From NCBI GenBank assembly GCA_903891315.1, contig CAITEF010000205.1, positions 1 to 44,051 on the forward strand: a stretch of DNA of 44,051 nt, read 5' to 3'. A program made the translations under genes and the position numbers. This DNA comes from an uncultured Rhodospirillales bacterium (GTDB lineage Bacteria; Pseudomonadota; Alphaproteobacteria; Acetobacterales; Acetobacteraceae). A model generated the notes under the pieces. It was not told where the DNA came from. It ran no database searches and worked only from the letters and a program-made list of their open reading frames with translations. Positions within the stretch are counted from its first letter, which is position 1; each line of letters begins with the position of its first letter. Below are positions 25,108 through 33,704 of this stretch, piece by piece.

Positions 25108-25950
25108 ATGTCGCCAGGAATTGAATACGCGCTTGGTGCCATGGTCTGCTTCGGCCTGGGCGATCTGATCTACAAGCGCGGCAGCGCGGCAGGTGTGAAG
25201 CCGCATCATCTGTTGATGCTGCAATCTTGGGTGTTCATGCCGATCTCGGTGATCTTCGCCTATCTCACCGACACGCTGCATTTCACCTGGGCAACCGCCT
25301 GGGGCGGGGCGGCGGGGCTGTGCATGTGGGTGGGATTCTACAATTTCGCCTATAGCCTGAAATTGGGTGCCGTGAGCGTCAACGCGCCGATCTTCCGGTT
25401 GAGCTTCATCATCACCGCAACCCTTGCCATCCTGCTGCTCGGCGAGGCGGCGACGCGGGCCAAATTGGCTGGGATCGGGCTGGCCTTGGTGGCGAGCTGG
25501 CTGCTGCTCGGCGGACGGGCACAAGGGGTGACGGCGGCGTCGCTGATGCGGGTGGGATTGGCCACGGTCTCGGTCGGTGTCGGCAATCTGCTCTACAAGG
25601 TCGGACTGCAACACGGGGCACTCGGCCCGGCGATGGTGGCGTCGCAGGCCTTTGTGTTCGTCCCGCTCGGCCTCGCCTTCACCGCCTCGGTCGATGGCCG
25701 CATCCGGCCGCCGGCGATGGTCTGGCGCTATTCGACCCCGGCAGCGCTCATCCTGTTCGCCGCCTTCGGATTGCTGGCGCACAGCCTCAGCATCGGCGAG
25801 GCGAGCGTGGTGGTGCCGATCGCGCAGATGGGCTTCGCGGTGACCGCCGTGCTCGGCTTCCTGGTGCTGCACGAGCCGGTGACGCTGCGCAAAGTGACCG
25901 GGCTGCTTTGCGCCGTGATCGCCCTGCTCAGCTTCGCCACCGCTTGGTGA
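25108..25950 (+). CDS. EamA-family (DMT) transporter
   Basis: This protein of about 280 residues is a drug/metabolite-superfamily permease with two EamA repeats and about ten helices. The first repeat starts MSPGIEYALGAMVCFGLGDLIYKRG. The repeat end AGIGLALVASWLLLGG is mirrored later by VTGLLCAVIALLSFATAW, the usual pair of EamA terminal helices. The ATG at 25108 has GGAG twelve bases upstream; the ORF before it reads through the inverted repeat. It stands alone, ends back-to-back with the ACT-like gene, and its substrate is unknown. Confidence 0.88.
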   Translation: MSPGIEYALGAMVCFGLGDLIYKRGSAAGVKPHHLLMLQSWVFMPISVIFAYLTDTLHFTWATAWGGAAGLCMWVGFYNFAYSLKLGAVSVNAPIFRLSFIITATLAILLLGEAATRAKLAGIGLALVASWLLLGGRAQGVTAASLMRVGLATVSVGVGNLLYKVGLQHGALGPAMVASQAFVFVPLGLAFTASVDGRIRPPAMVWRYSTPAALILFAAFGLLAHSLSIGEASVVVPIAQMGFAVTAVLGFLVLHEPVTLRKVTGLLCAVIALLSFATAW

Positions 25951-26259
25951 TCAGGCGGCCACTCTGCGCCGCACACTGCCGGTGATCTCGCGGCGGCAGA
26001 CCAGGTTGGTCACGCCCACGGTCTGGCGCAGATTGCCCTCCACCAGATGCACCATCTCGGCAGGCATCGCCGCCATCGCGATATCGATTCGCAGGCTGTC
26101 ACCCTTGCGCGCGCAGTCGAAACTGTCGGGTGTGAGGTCACGTCGCGCGAAAGGCTGGATCAGCCTCGGCAGCAGGCCGGGATCGACATCGGCGGTGACG
26201 GTGAAACGTACGGATGCGAACTGCCCGACCAGGGTCCAGGGCGTGAAAGCAGACAACAT
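25951..26259 (-). CDS. Small ACT-like domain protein
   Basis: This protein of about 102 residues looks like a single ACT-type regulatory domain. The pattern VRFTVTADVDPGLLPRLIQPFARRDLTP, then DSLRIDIAMAAMPAEMVHLVEGNLRQTVGV, fits the beta-alpha-beta-beta-alpha-beta order and resembles the small subunit IlvM or similar one-domain ACT proteins. The ATG at 26259 has GGAG ten bases upstream. It is separated from the DUF2125 gene by 131 bases containing a stem-loop. No acetolactate synthase large subunit is adjacent, so a role in branched-chain amino acid control is only a possibility. Its TGA abuts the EamA TGA in a TGATCA palindrome. Confidence 0.65.
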   Translation of the reverse strand: MLSAFTPWTLVGQFASVRFTVTADVDPGLLPRLIQPFARRDLTPDSFDCARKGDSLRIDIAMAAMPAEMVHLVEGNLRQTVGVTNLVCRREITGSVRRRVAA

Positions 26260-26301
26260 ATCAGAAAAACTCCGAACGGCAGATGAAAACACGCAATTAG
26301 C

Positions 26302-26323
26302 CCCGGCTGCTCATGCAACCGGG
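26302..26323 (-). promoter_or_regulatory. Stem-loop in the leader of the ACT-like gene
   Basis: Read on the minus strand, CCCGGTTGC-atga-GCAGCCGGG makes a nine-base stem with one G-U pair. No T-run follows. It lies 43 bases before the start of the ACT-like gene and after the DUF2125 stop. It could be a weak terminator of the upstream gene or a leader structure. Confidence 0.4.
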
Positions 26324-26390
26324 AGGGTAATTCGCATCATCATTCGTTCGAGCAACATCGCGTCACGATATGCGAAGACGCTGGTCGAGT

Positions 26391-27359
26391 CTACGGAATG
26401 ATCCCCTGCGGCAAATTCATGGGAGGCAAGCGTGCCACCGGGAACTGCGCGACGGTCACTGCACGGTCACGCACCGATAGCGGCAGTTCCACCACGCTGC
26501 GCCCATCCTGGCCGGTCCGCTGCAGCATCCGCAGAATCAGCGTCGCCGTCTGCGCATTCTGCGGCGTGATCCGACCGGCGGCCGCCAGTTCGGCCAGCAT
26601 CTCATCCGCCCCGGTGATCACCACCTTGCCCTCGCCTGCGGGCTGCCCCGCCGCGTCCGCATGCATCGTCGCGTTTCCGTTTACCGCGAGTTTTCCCCAG
26701 GTGATGGCGAAATCACGCAATGTCACGATGCCGTCTTGCAGGCCGATATCCAGCCCGGCATGGGCGATCAATCCCTGCAATCCGAAACGTTGGGCCAGAA
26801 CGGAAATGTCGAGCCCGTCCAGCGTTGCGACCAGACTGCCCTGGGTCGGATGCGCCCCACGGTTCTGGTGCAGTTCCGCGACGAGATGACCCAAGGCCAG
26901 CGGGGCCGGCTGCACGCTCCAGACCATGTTCTCGGTGGCAAGATTGGCGAAACCACCATCGAGTGCCGTGCGCAGGACCAGATCGCCCTCGCTCAATGCT
27001 GAGTCCGGCAACAGGCCGACACGCAAATGCTGCGCCCCCTGCGGACGAATTGTCAGGCGCAGCGGCAGGGTGAACGGCAGATCAAGCAGCAGGGATTGCG
27101 CGCCAAAGCCGATGCCGCCCGCCAGAATCCGGCCGTCATCGCGTGACATCTCCAACCCGTCGACCCGCAGTCGCGCGGCAGTCGGCCAGCCCTCGGCGTG
27201 GGCCTCCCCCGATGTCACATGCCAACCATCCACCGCCGCCTGAGCGAGCGTGTTGCGCCAGGAGGCGCGCATTTGCATCTCGGCGGCGTACCACAGCGCG
27301 GTGTCGAGCAGCGCCAGAGCCACCAACCCAATCACGATCCGGACCAATCGACCGCTCAT
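26391..27359 (-). CDS. DUF2125 domain protein, membrane-anchored
   Basis: This protein of about 322 residues matches the alphaproteobacterial DUF2125 family, whose function is unknown. It has one N-terminal hydrophobic segment (LVRIVIGLVALALLDTALWYAA) followed by MQMRASWRNTLAQAAVDGW. A long beta-rich domain comes next, with LPFTLPLRLTIRPQGAQHLRVG and TENMVWSVQPAPLALG. It is probably anchored in the inner membrane with the domain in the periplasm. The ATG at 27359 has AGGA six bases upstream; a GTG five codons earlier is possible. The 196-base gap to plsC is relatively AT-rich and probably holds its promoter, which I could not pin down. Confidence 0.82.
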   Translation of the reverse strand: MSGRLVRIVIGLVALALLDTALWYAAEMQMRASWRNTLAQAAVDGWHVTSGEAHAEGWPTAARLRVDGLEMSRDDGRILAGGIGFGAQSLLLDLPFTLPLRLTIRPQGAQHLRVGLLPDSALSEGDLVLRTALDGGFANLATENMVWSVQPAPLALGHLVAELHQNRGAHPTQGSLVATLDGLDISVLAQRFGLQGLIAHAGLDIGLQDGIVTLRDFAITWGKLAVNGNATMHADAAGQPAGEGKVVITGADEMLAELAAAGRITPQNAQTATLILRMLQRTGQDGRSVVELPLSVRDRAVTVAQFPVARLPPMNLPQGIIP

Positions 27360-27555
27360 TACATATCCTGACACTTGCAGATCTCACTTGAACCACCGAC
27401 GTCAACCCATTGAAGTCGCATTGCACAACCCTGTGGCGGCGAAGAATCCCCAGGCTTCGAGTCAGCAATCCCGGAGCGCAAAAAACGAACAAAAATACTG
27501 TGAATTCAATGCGTTTGACAAAGTTTTCCTACGGAGTCCCGTGGAGATAGGCATT

Positions 27556-28290
27556 TCAATGCACAGAGTTATCCACAGGGTTTTCCGCCGCCCGGAATGC
27601 CTCGGCTGACTCCTCATAGATCCGCTGAATCTCTTGCATCAGCGTTTCGCGACTGAGCCCCGTCGGCAATGGCGGGTGGATGCGGACATGGATGATGCCA
27701 GGCCGTTTGCCAAACATCCCCTTGCCCCAGCACACCCCGGAATCGGTGGTCACCGGGATCACCGGCAACTTGCTGACCACCGCCAACGCCGCGAAGCCGA
27801 CCTTGACCTCCACCTTCGCACCGGGGATGGCGCGGGTGCCCTCGGGAAAGATCAGAACCTGCGCCCCGTTTGCCCAAGCGGCCTTGGCGTCTCGAAACAG
27901 GCCGCGCATCGTCGCCGCCCCGGCACCACGTTCGACCGGGATCTGCTGGGAGCGGCGGGCGAGCCAGCCAAACACCGGAATGCGCAGCAATTCGGCCTTC
28001 ATCACGTAGCGGCAATCCGGCACCAGGCGGAACCACAACATGGTGTCGAACGCGCTCTGATGCTGGGAAGCGATCAGCATCGGCCCTGATTGCGGCAGAT
28101 TTTCCAGGCCGTCGATTTTCACGCGCATGCCACAGATCCACATCCCAGCAATCACCGCACCACCCCAGAGCCTGCCAAAGGTGATCAACCGCGGCTGCGG
28201 CAGCAGGCCCGCCGGGAGGCCGCACAGCGCCAAAAACACCGTCACTGCCAGGAACCACAGCGAGAACAGAAAAGAGCGGATTTTGCTCAT
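27556..28290 (-). CDS. plsC: 1-acyl-glycerol-3-phosphate acyltransferase (PlsC-like)
   Basis: This 244-residue protein has the acyltransferase motifs of phospholipid synthesis: block I SQHQSAFDTM (HX4D), block III FPEGTRAIPGA, and block IV-like LPVIPVTTDSG. An N-terminal hydrophobic helix (LFSLWFLAVTVFLALCGLP) anchors it to the inner membrane. It probably makes phosphatidic acid, although other lyso-lipid acceptors are possible. It is the last gene of the ftsE-ftsX-ydcF-plsC run, and its ATG overlaps the ydcF-like stop by four bases. Confidence 0.92.
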   Translation of the reverse strand: MSKIRSFLFSLWFLAVTVFLALCGLPAGLLPQPRLITFGRLWGGAVIAGMWICGMRVKIDGLENLPQSGPMLIASQHQSAFDTMLWFRLVPDCRYVMKAELLRIPVFGWLARRSQQIPVERGAGAATMRGLFRDAKAAWANGAQVLIFPEGTRAIPGAKVEVKVGFAALAVVSKLPVIPVTTDSGVCWGKGMFGKRPGIIHVRIHPPLPTGLSRETLMQEIQRIYEESAEAFRAAENPVDNSVH

Positions 28291-28886
28291 CCGGCACGCT
28301 CCGCCCAGCCGAGCCCCAATGTCTGCGCCACATCTTCAGCCCGCAGGGCGACGGCAACGAATTTGCCGTATTCGCCGATCAATGCGCGCCAACCGACCTG
28401 CGGATGCACCGGAAACGGCAGCAAACTGGTCTGCGGCATTTGCCTGCGCAGTTCGGCGAGAGCGCGCGGCATGTGATAATCGGCCGTCACCACGATCAGC
28501 GACGACACCCCATTCTGCATCACGAAATCCGTCGTCTCCAGCGCGTTGCCATGCGTGGTGTCGGCGTTGCGCCCCAGCGTGACGCGGCCAGCGAGCGACG
28601 CGGTGGCCGAAGCGTCCAGCCCTGCGGTGGTGGCCAGATCGTGCAGCGTCACGGCGCGACCGACGCCTGAGACCAGCAACAGTTTCGCGCGGCCCTGTAA
28701 CAGCAGACGCAGCCCTGCGGCGACGCGCTCCTTGCCGCCGGTCAGCACGACAATCGCGTCTGCCGACGGGGCCTCGGGCGCAGGGCGGGTGGTCTGCACG
28801 ACGAACCAAGCAAGCCCCGCCAGCCAGAGCACCGGCAGAGCCATCAGCGCCAGCAGCAGGCGACGGATCAACCCGCCGGATTTCAT
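28287..28886 (-). CDS. YdcF/DUF218 family protein
   Basis: This 199-residue protein has the DUF218 (ElyC/SanA/YdcF) domain. An N-terminal transmembrane helix (LIRRLLLALMALPVLWLAGLAWFVV) precedes the domain. The motifs are ADAIVVLTGGKERVAAG, LLVSGVG, THGNALETTDFV and VVTADYHMPRALAEL. Relatives act in envelope integrity and peptidoglycan or polysaccharide processes. The ATG at 28886 overlaps the ftsX stop by four bases; the longer ORF reads through ftsX. Placement between ftsX and plsC is consistent with an envelope role, though the reaction is unknown. Confidence 0.9.
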   Translation of the reverse strand: MKSGGLIRRLLLALMALPVLWLAGLAWFVVQTTRPAPEAPSADAIVVLTGGKERVAAGLRLLLQGRAKLLLVSGVGRAVTLHDLATTAGLDASATASLAGRVTLGRNADTTHGNALETTDFVMQNGVSSLIVVTADYHMPRALAELRRQMPQTSLLPFPVHPQVGWRALIGEYGKFVAVALRAEDVAQTLGLGWAERAG

Positions 28887-29788
28887 GGCAGGCTGCGCAG
28901 CCAGCGCCCCACGGTGAGCCGAGCGGTCAGATAGCCGATCAGCGCACAAGCAAGCGGCAGCACCGGCACTGCGAGCAGTATCGGGGGCACGTCCTCGATC
29001 CGCGTCGGCAGCGCGAACGGGGCACCTTCCAGGAACGGGGCCGACAGAACCGCGAGACCTGCCAGCACCGGGGCGGCGCACAGCGTGCCCAACAATCCGC
29101 CGAACCCGGCGGAACTGGCGATCCGTCCGGCGAAGCGTCCGGCGATGTAGGTGTCCGGCGCGCCGAGCCCGTGCACGATCTCAATCGCCTCGCGGCGAGC
29201 CGCCAGACCCGCGCGGGTGGCAGCGATCACCACCGCAATCGCCACCAGACCGACCAGACCGAGCACCGCAAACGCGCAGGCCTCCAGGCTGGTCGCCAAG
29301 GTGAGCAGGCGTCCGATCCAGGCATTGTGCCCCTCGGTGGTGGTGCCGGGCGCGATGGCGGCGACCTGTTGGCCGATCACCACGAGATCGACATCGTCGC
29401 GCTCCAGCCGCAGCGCGATCACGCCGGGCAGTCGCAGTGAGCGCGGATCGGTGGCGTTGCCGAGCCAGGGGCCAAGCAGGCGTCCGAGTTCGTCCGGGGA
29501 GAGCTGATGCACCTGCGCCAGATCCTGATTGGGTCGCAGCACGCGCAGCACGCCGTCGATCCGGGTGACTTCCGGCCCGTTGTCGCGACGCGGCAGCGGC
29601 TGGTCCGGATTGGGCACCAGCACGGTGGCCGAGCGAGCGGCCCCCGCCTGCCAATGCCGCGAGACGGCCTGCGCCTCCAACGCCCCGCCAATCGATAGGG
29701 CAGCGAGGAACGCCATGGCGGCCACCAGCAATGGCAGCATCTCCTGGCCGAGCAGACGGCGCAGGCCGAGATCGTCGCGACTAGCCAT
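28883..29788 (-). CDS. ftsX: Cell division ABC transporter subunit FtsX
   Basis: This protein of about 301 residues is the membrane part of FtsEX, which links septal constriction to peptidoglycan hydrolase activation. It has a first helix near residues 18-38 ([19 protein letters not shown]), a large periplasmic loop of about 120 residues, then three helices, the four-helix FtsX topology. [24 protein letters not shown] is the typical cytoplasmic FtsX segment. The ATG at 29788 overlaps the ftsE TAG by eight bases (ATGGCTAG). The longer ORF is an out-of-frame reading of ftsE. Sequence conservation is weak outside the C-terminal part, which is normal for FtsX. Confidence 0.9.
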   Translation of the reverse strand: MASRDDLGLRRLLGQEMLPLLVAAMAFLAALSIGGALEAQAVSRHWQAGAARSATVLVPNPDQPLPRRDNGPEVTRIDGVLRVLRPNQDLAQVHQLSPDELGRLLGPWLGNATDPRSLRLPGVIALRLERDDVDLVVIGQQVAAIAPGTTTEGHNAWIGRLLTLATSLEACAFAVLGLVGLVAIAVVIAATRAGLAARREAIEIVHGLGAPDTYIAGRFAGRIASSAGFGGLLGTLCAAPVLAGLAVLSAPFLEGAPFALPTRIEDVPPILLAVPVLPLACALIGYLTARLTVGRWLRSLP

Positions 29789-30452
29789 TTTGCACCAGCC
29801 TGCCATCCTCAAGCCGCAGCGAGGGATTGGGGAAACGCTCGACCAGCGAGTCGTTGTGGGTGGCGACAACCACCGTGGTGCCGAGCCGGTTGAGTTCGCC
29901 GAGCAGACGCATCTGTCGCAGCGCCTGGGTGTCGTCCAGATTGCCGGTCGGCTCGTCGGCGAGCAGCAGGCGCGGGCGACCGACGACGGCGCGGGCAATC
30001 GCGATGCGCTGTTGCTCGCCGCCGGAGAGTTCGGGCGGGAAGTGGCTCGCCTTCTTGGTGAGCTCCACCCAGCGCAGCATCTCGCCGACATCCTCGGCGA
30101 TCAGCTTTTCCGGTGCCTTGGCCAGACGCAGCGGCAAGGCGATGTTGTCGAAGGCGTTGAGATGCTGCAGCAGCCGGAAATCCTGAAACACCATGCCGAT
30201 GCGGCGACGCAAAGCGGGCAGGTCGTGGCGGCTGAGGACGTTGATGTCGTTGTCGAGCACGACCAATTGCCCGCCGCTGGGGCGCAGTTCGAGATGCAGC
30301 AGCCGCATCAGGCTCGACTTCCCCGCGCCGGACGGCCCTTGCAGCCAGCGGAACCCGCCGGCAGGCAGGCTGAAGCTGATATCTTCCAGCACCAACGGCC
30401 CAGGCCTGCTGGCGGTGCCGTAATGCAATCCTACGCTTTCAAGCCTGATCAT
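29781..30452 (-). CDS. ftsE: Cell division ATP-binding protein FtsE
   Basis: This 223-residue ABC ATPase pairs with FtsX. It has Walker [10 protein letters not shown], the FtsE-typical Q-loop region [28 protein letters not shown], signature [15 protein letters not shown], Walker [13 protein letters not shown] and H-loop ATHNDSL. It is the first gene of the minus-strand ftsE-ftsX-ydcF-plsC run. It is divergent from the MJ0042 Zn-ribbon gene with an 81-base gap that should hold both promoters. That pairing with a Zn-ribbon gene occurs in other alphaproteobacteria. Confidence 0.95.
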   Translation of the reverse strand: MIRLESVGLHYGTASRPGPLVLEDISFSLPAGGFRWLQGPSGAGKSSLMRLLHLELRPSGGQLVVLDNDINVLSRHDLPALRRRIGMVFQDFRLLQHLNAFDNIALPLRLAKAPEKLIAEDVGEMLRWVELTKKASHFPPELSGGEQQRIAIARAVVGRPRLLLADEPTGNLDDTQALRQMRLLGELNRLGTTVVVATHNDSLVERFPNPSLRLEDGRLVQNG

Positions 30453-30533
30453 GCCCTATCCCAACGCTTCGTTCATGTTTTGCCACCAATCTGGGCCGCG
30501 CCGAAAGGTGCAAGACAGCAGCGAGGGCGATGC

Positions 30534-31049
30534 ATGGTGGTGACATGTCCGAATTGTGCGACCGGATACGACGTTCCGGACCGTCTGCTTGGCCCAAATG
30601 GGCGCAAACTGCGCTGTGCACGCTGCGCGATGGCATTCACCGCCGGTGCCGTCGGACCCAAAGCCCCGGAATTGCCAAGGCCGGTCGTGTCACACATGCC
30701 GGAGCCGGTGGCGGTCTCCAGCATTTTGCGCGCGCCGCTGCCGGAGGAAAAACCACCTTCGTCAAAGCCGCGCTCCGGATTCCGGTTTCGGGCGGCGATG
30801 CAGATGGCGGCCGCCTTGGTGGCCTGGATCGGCAGTCTAGCGCTGGCCGGGGGCGTCGGATGGGGTGTGATCGCTGAGCGGACGACGGTTATGCAGGCTT
30901 GGCCGCCGAGTGTGCGGCTTTATCATGCGCTGGATCTGGATCAGGAAACCGCGCCCCGGTCCGGACCTACCAGCGCCGCTTCGGCCGAAGCCAGGACAGC
31001 AGCGCCGGCAACACCAACCAAGTCGACGTCAGAGTCGCACCCAGGCTGA
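30534..31049 (+). CDS. MJ0042-type zinc-ribbon membrane protein
   Basis: This protein of about 171 residues starts with a zinc ribbon, MVVTCPNCATGYDVPDRLLG followed by KLRCARCAMAF, carrying two CxxC pairs. After a Pro-rich linker, one transmembrane helix (AAALVAWIGSLALAGGVGWGV) is seen, then a short tail of Ser, Thr, Ala and Pro. The function of this family is unknown. The start ATG at 30534 follows GAGGGCG; the upstream ORF reading is antisense to ftsEX. Its last 83 bases overlap the 3' end of convergent hpnN, so its low-complexity tail may be under joint constraint. Confidence 0.85.
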   Translation: MVVTCPNCATGYDVPDRLLGPNGRKLRCARCAMAFTAGAVGPKAPELPRPVVSHMPEPVAVSSILRAPLPEEKPPSSKPRSGFRFRAAMQMAAALVAWIGSLALAGGVGWGVIAERTTVMQAWPPSVRLYHALDLDQETAPRSGPTSAASAEARTAAPATPTKSTSESHPG

Positions 31050-33567
31050 GCAGCAACAGGCGTCCCATGCTCGCCGTGCCGGGATGCGCACTCAGCGCGA
31101 GCGAGCCGAACGCCGTCGCGGTGGTCAGTGCCGAGAACAGCACGGCGCGGGCAGTGGCGGTGCCGAGGAAGCGGCGCGCCCCTTTGCGCCAGTTCATCAC
31201 GAAATAGATGTTGAAACTCACGCCCACGCCCAGCAGCAGCGGGAGTGCGATGATGTTGGCGAAATTCAACGGCAACGGCAGCAGCACCGCCGCGACCAGC
31301 GTGATCGATGCCGACAGCATCAGCGGGGTCAGCACCAGCAGCACGTCGAGCGGCTTGCGCAACACCACCAGAAGCAACAGGCTGATCGCGATCAACGCGC
31401 TGACCGCCGCCGATTTGAACGCGCCGACGATGGTGCTCGCGGTCTCCACAATGATCACCGCCGAGCCTGCCGCATCGGGGGCCACGCTGCGGACTTGGGC
31501 CACGAATTCATGCAGCCCCTTGCTGTCCCGCGCGCCCGCCCGGCTGAGCACCTGCACGCGCACCCGACCGTCCGGCAGACGCCAATCGGCCGCAAAATCG
31601 GCCGGAATATCCATCCCGCTGACAACATGCGCTTCCAGCGCGTTGCGCAGTCGGTCGAGTTGCAGCGGCAGAAAACGGGTCAGCGACCAGTTCACCGCCA
31701 TCACCGTCGCGTCCGAAGCCTGCGCCATCCCGCGCAGATCTTCCATCAGCGGGCGGACCATCGCCGCCTGCTCCGGCTGCGGTGCCGAATGCACCCCGGC
31801 CTCAAGCTGCGCGAGGGCCGAGGCGGCGGCGACCCGGATGTCCTGCGGCGTGACGGCGGGCGGTGGCCCGTGCGGTGTGATGCTCGGCGCGAGGACGGCG
31901 GCGGCGTCCTTGAGCAGCGCCAATTTCTCGGGTTGCGCCTCCGGCACGAAGCTCGACAGGCTGAGCACATCGGCAACCAGCGGCAATTTGCGCAGCTTGA
32001 CGGCAAGCGCGTCGGCGTCCTGCATGTTGGCGGTGATGATGTCGATCGAATACGGGTTGGTCAGCGGATCATCCATCATCGCCGACAACGCCAGCATCGC
32101 TTCGGTGTTCGGGTCTTTGGTGTGCAGCGGGTCGGAATCGAACTCCAAACGCGGCGACAGGGCGAGTCCGAGTACGAACACGCAGCCTGCAATCGACAGC
32201 ACAGCCTTACGTCGCGCGAGCAGCCAACGCTCCAGCGCGCCCGCCCAGGCAAAGCCGATCTCGCCGGTTTCCGGTTTGGGTTGGCTGAGAGCGAGCGCTG
32301 CGGGCAGGAAGACGATGCTGCAAATGAAGGCGATGATCATCCCCGCACCCGCGATCAGCCCAAGTTCCGCGACACCGCTGAAATCGGTCGGCACGAAGGC
32401 GAAAAACCCAGCCGACGCCGCCAGCGCCGCCACCAGTATCTGCGGACCAGCCACCCGTGCGGCCGCTTCGAGCGCTGGTGCTGCTTCCCCGGTGGACAGG
32501 CGCATCTCACGGGTGCGCACGCAGAACTGAATGCCAAAATCCACCGCGATGCCGACAAACAGCACCGCAAACGCCACCGAAACCAGATTGAGGCGTCCGA
32601 CCGCGAGCGCGGCAAAGCCCGTGGTCATCAGCAGCCCGACGATCAGGGTGAACAGGATCGGCACAATCAATCGCCAGGATTTCACCGCCAGCACCAGCCA
32701 GACCAGCACCAAGGCCAGCGAGCCAACCGTGCCCCAGGCGGCACCTTGGGCGACGGTGGAGAATTCCTCGTCCGACAGCGCCACATCACCGGTCAGTCGC
32801 ACATGCGCCAGACCGGCGCGGACGAATTCCAGTTCGGCGATCCGCGCGCGCAACACGTCCGTCGCGTCACCACCGGGCTCCAAAGCTTCATAGTCGAGCT
32901 TCGGATGCACCAGCACGAAGCGATACTGCCCGGCCTGGCTGGCCAGCGACCCGGCCAGCAGCGTCTCCCACGACAGCGGAACGGGCTTGCCCGCAAGCGC
33001 GCCGGACAATGCCCGGTGAAACGCGTCCAGCGAGGGCGCGTAGCCGGTCAGGTCGGCTTGACCCTTTTCCAGCCCGAGCCCGATCAGCGACAAGGCGGCG
33101 AACAGGCCGCGCGCGGACGGGTCGGCGGTGAGCTGCCCGAGGAAAGGCTGGGCGTCGATGGTCGCTTCAAGGATGTCGGTCAGTTGCTTGGATTCAAGGA
33201 ACATCAGCCCATTCTGTTCCAGATAGGGCGAAGCGTCCGGGCGGCGGACATCCTTGAAATGCGCGTGGTCCTTCGCCACGACTGCCGCGAGATCGGCTGC
33301 GGTCTGGTCGGCGATCTCCGGCGTGGTGGCGTCCACCAGGGCGACGATGAGATCCTTGAATTGCGGGAAATCCCGGCTGAAGGCGATGTCTTTCTGCCGC
33401 CAGGGCAGGGTGTCGGAGAAGAGTTGATCGGTGTCTGTGGAAACACCCAGCCGCTCATAGGCGGCAAACACGCAGAGCGCGCCGATCAGGATGCCCATGA
33501 TCACCACCGGCAGCGCCCGACGGGCAGCAGCAGCGGCGATCGGTTCGATAAGGCGCGGCAACATCAT
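30967..33567 (-). CDS. hpnN: Hopanoid-associated RND transporter HpnN
   Basis: This protein of about 866 residues is a MMPL/RND-type inner-membrane protein that moves hopanoids to the outer membrane. The HpnN-like opening is clear: GVSTDTDQLFSDTLPWRQKD followed by FPQFKDLIVALVDA. Two sets of membrane helices flank two large periplasmic loops, including LVLVWLVLAVKSWRLIVPIL and LLLVVLRKPLDVLLVL. An Asp-containing helix (VGIAVDFGIQFCVRTREM) matches the RND permease core. The start is one of two tandem ATGs at 33567/33564, with no good Shine-Dalgarno. No other hpn gene is in the window. Confidence 0.92.
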   Translation of the reverse strand: MMLPRLIEPIAAAAARRALPVVIMGILIGALCVFAAYERLGVSTDTDQLFSDTLPWRQKDIAFSRDFPQFKDLIVALVDATTPEIADQTAADLAAVVAKDHAHFKDVRRPDASPYLEQNGLMFLESKQLTDILEATIDAQPFLGQLTADPSARGLFAALSLIGLGLEKGQADLTGYAPSLDAFHRALSGALAGKPVPLSWETLLAGSLASQAGQYRFVLVHPKLDYEALEPGGDATDVLRARIAELEFVRAGLAHVRLTGDVALSDEEFSTVAQGAAWGTVGSLALVLVWLVLAVKSWRLIVPILFTLIVGLLMTTGFAALAVGRLNLVSVAFAVLFVGIAVDFGIQFCVRTREMRLSTGEAAPALEAAARVAGPQILVAALAASAGFFAFVPTDFSGVAELGLIAGAGMIIAFICSIVFLPAALALSQPKPETGEIGFAWAGALERWLLARRKAVLSIAGCVFVLGLALSPRLEFDSDPLHTKDPNTEAMLALSAMMDDPLTNPYSIDIITANMQDADALAVKLRKLPLVADVLSLSSFVPEAQPEKLALLKDAAAVLAPSITPHGPPPAVTPQDIRVAAASALAQLEAGVHSAPQPEQAAMVRPLMEDLRGMAQASDATVMAVNWSLTRFLPLQLDRLRNALEAHVVSGMDIPADFAADWRLPDGRVRVQVLSRAGARDSKGLHEFVAQVRSVAPDAAGSAVIIVETASTIVGAFKSAAVSALIAISLLLLVVLRKPLDVLLVLTPLMLSASITLVAAVLLPLPLNFANIIALPLLLGVGVSFNIYFVMNWRKGARRFLGTATARAVLFSALTTATAFGSLALSAHPGTASMGRLLLLSLGATLTSTWLVLPALLSWLRPKRRW

Positions 33568-33704
33568 CGGGAGAAGCGATCCATTTGCGCCCAGGGGATA
33601 GTCGCATTGCGCGCCGAGGTCCACCGCTGTTGAGACACGACAGGGGCACTTGCGAGATCCGCATTCACAGGCATATTCGGCGCAATCTTTTGGAGGAAAG
33701 CCAC

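Noticed and set aside
26302-26323. Known riboswitch upstream of the ACT-like gene
   Set aside because: Only a single short stem was found; no conserved core of SAM, cobalamin, glycine or similar riboswitches could be matched.
30910-33633. 907-residue plus-strand ORF opposite hpnN
   Set aside because: It is very rich in Arg, Gln and His, with no recognisable family. The minus frame encodes HpnN with clear motifs.
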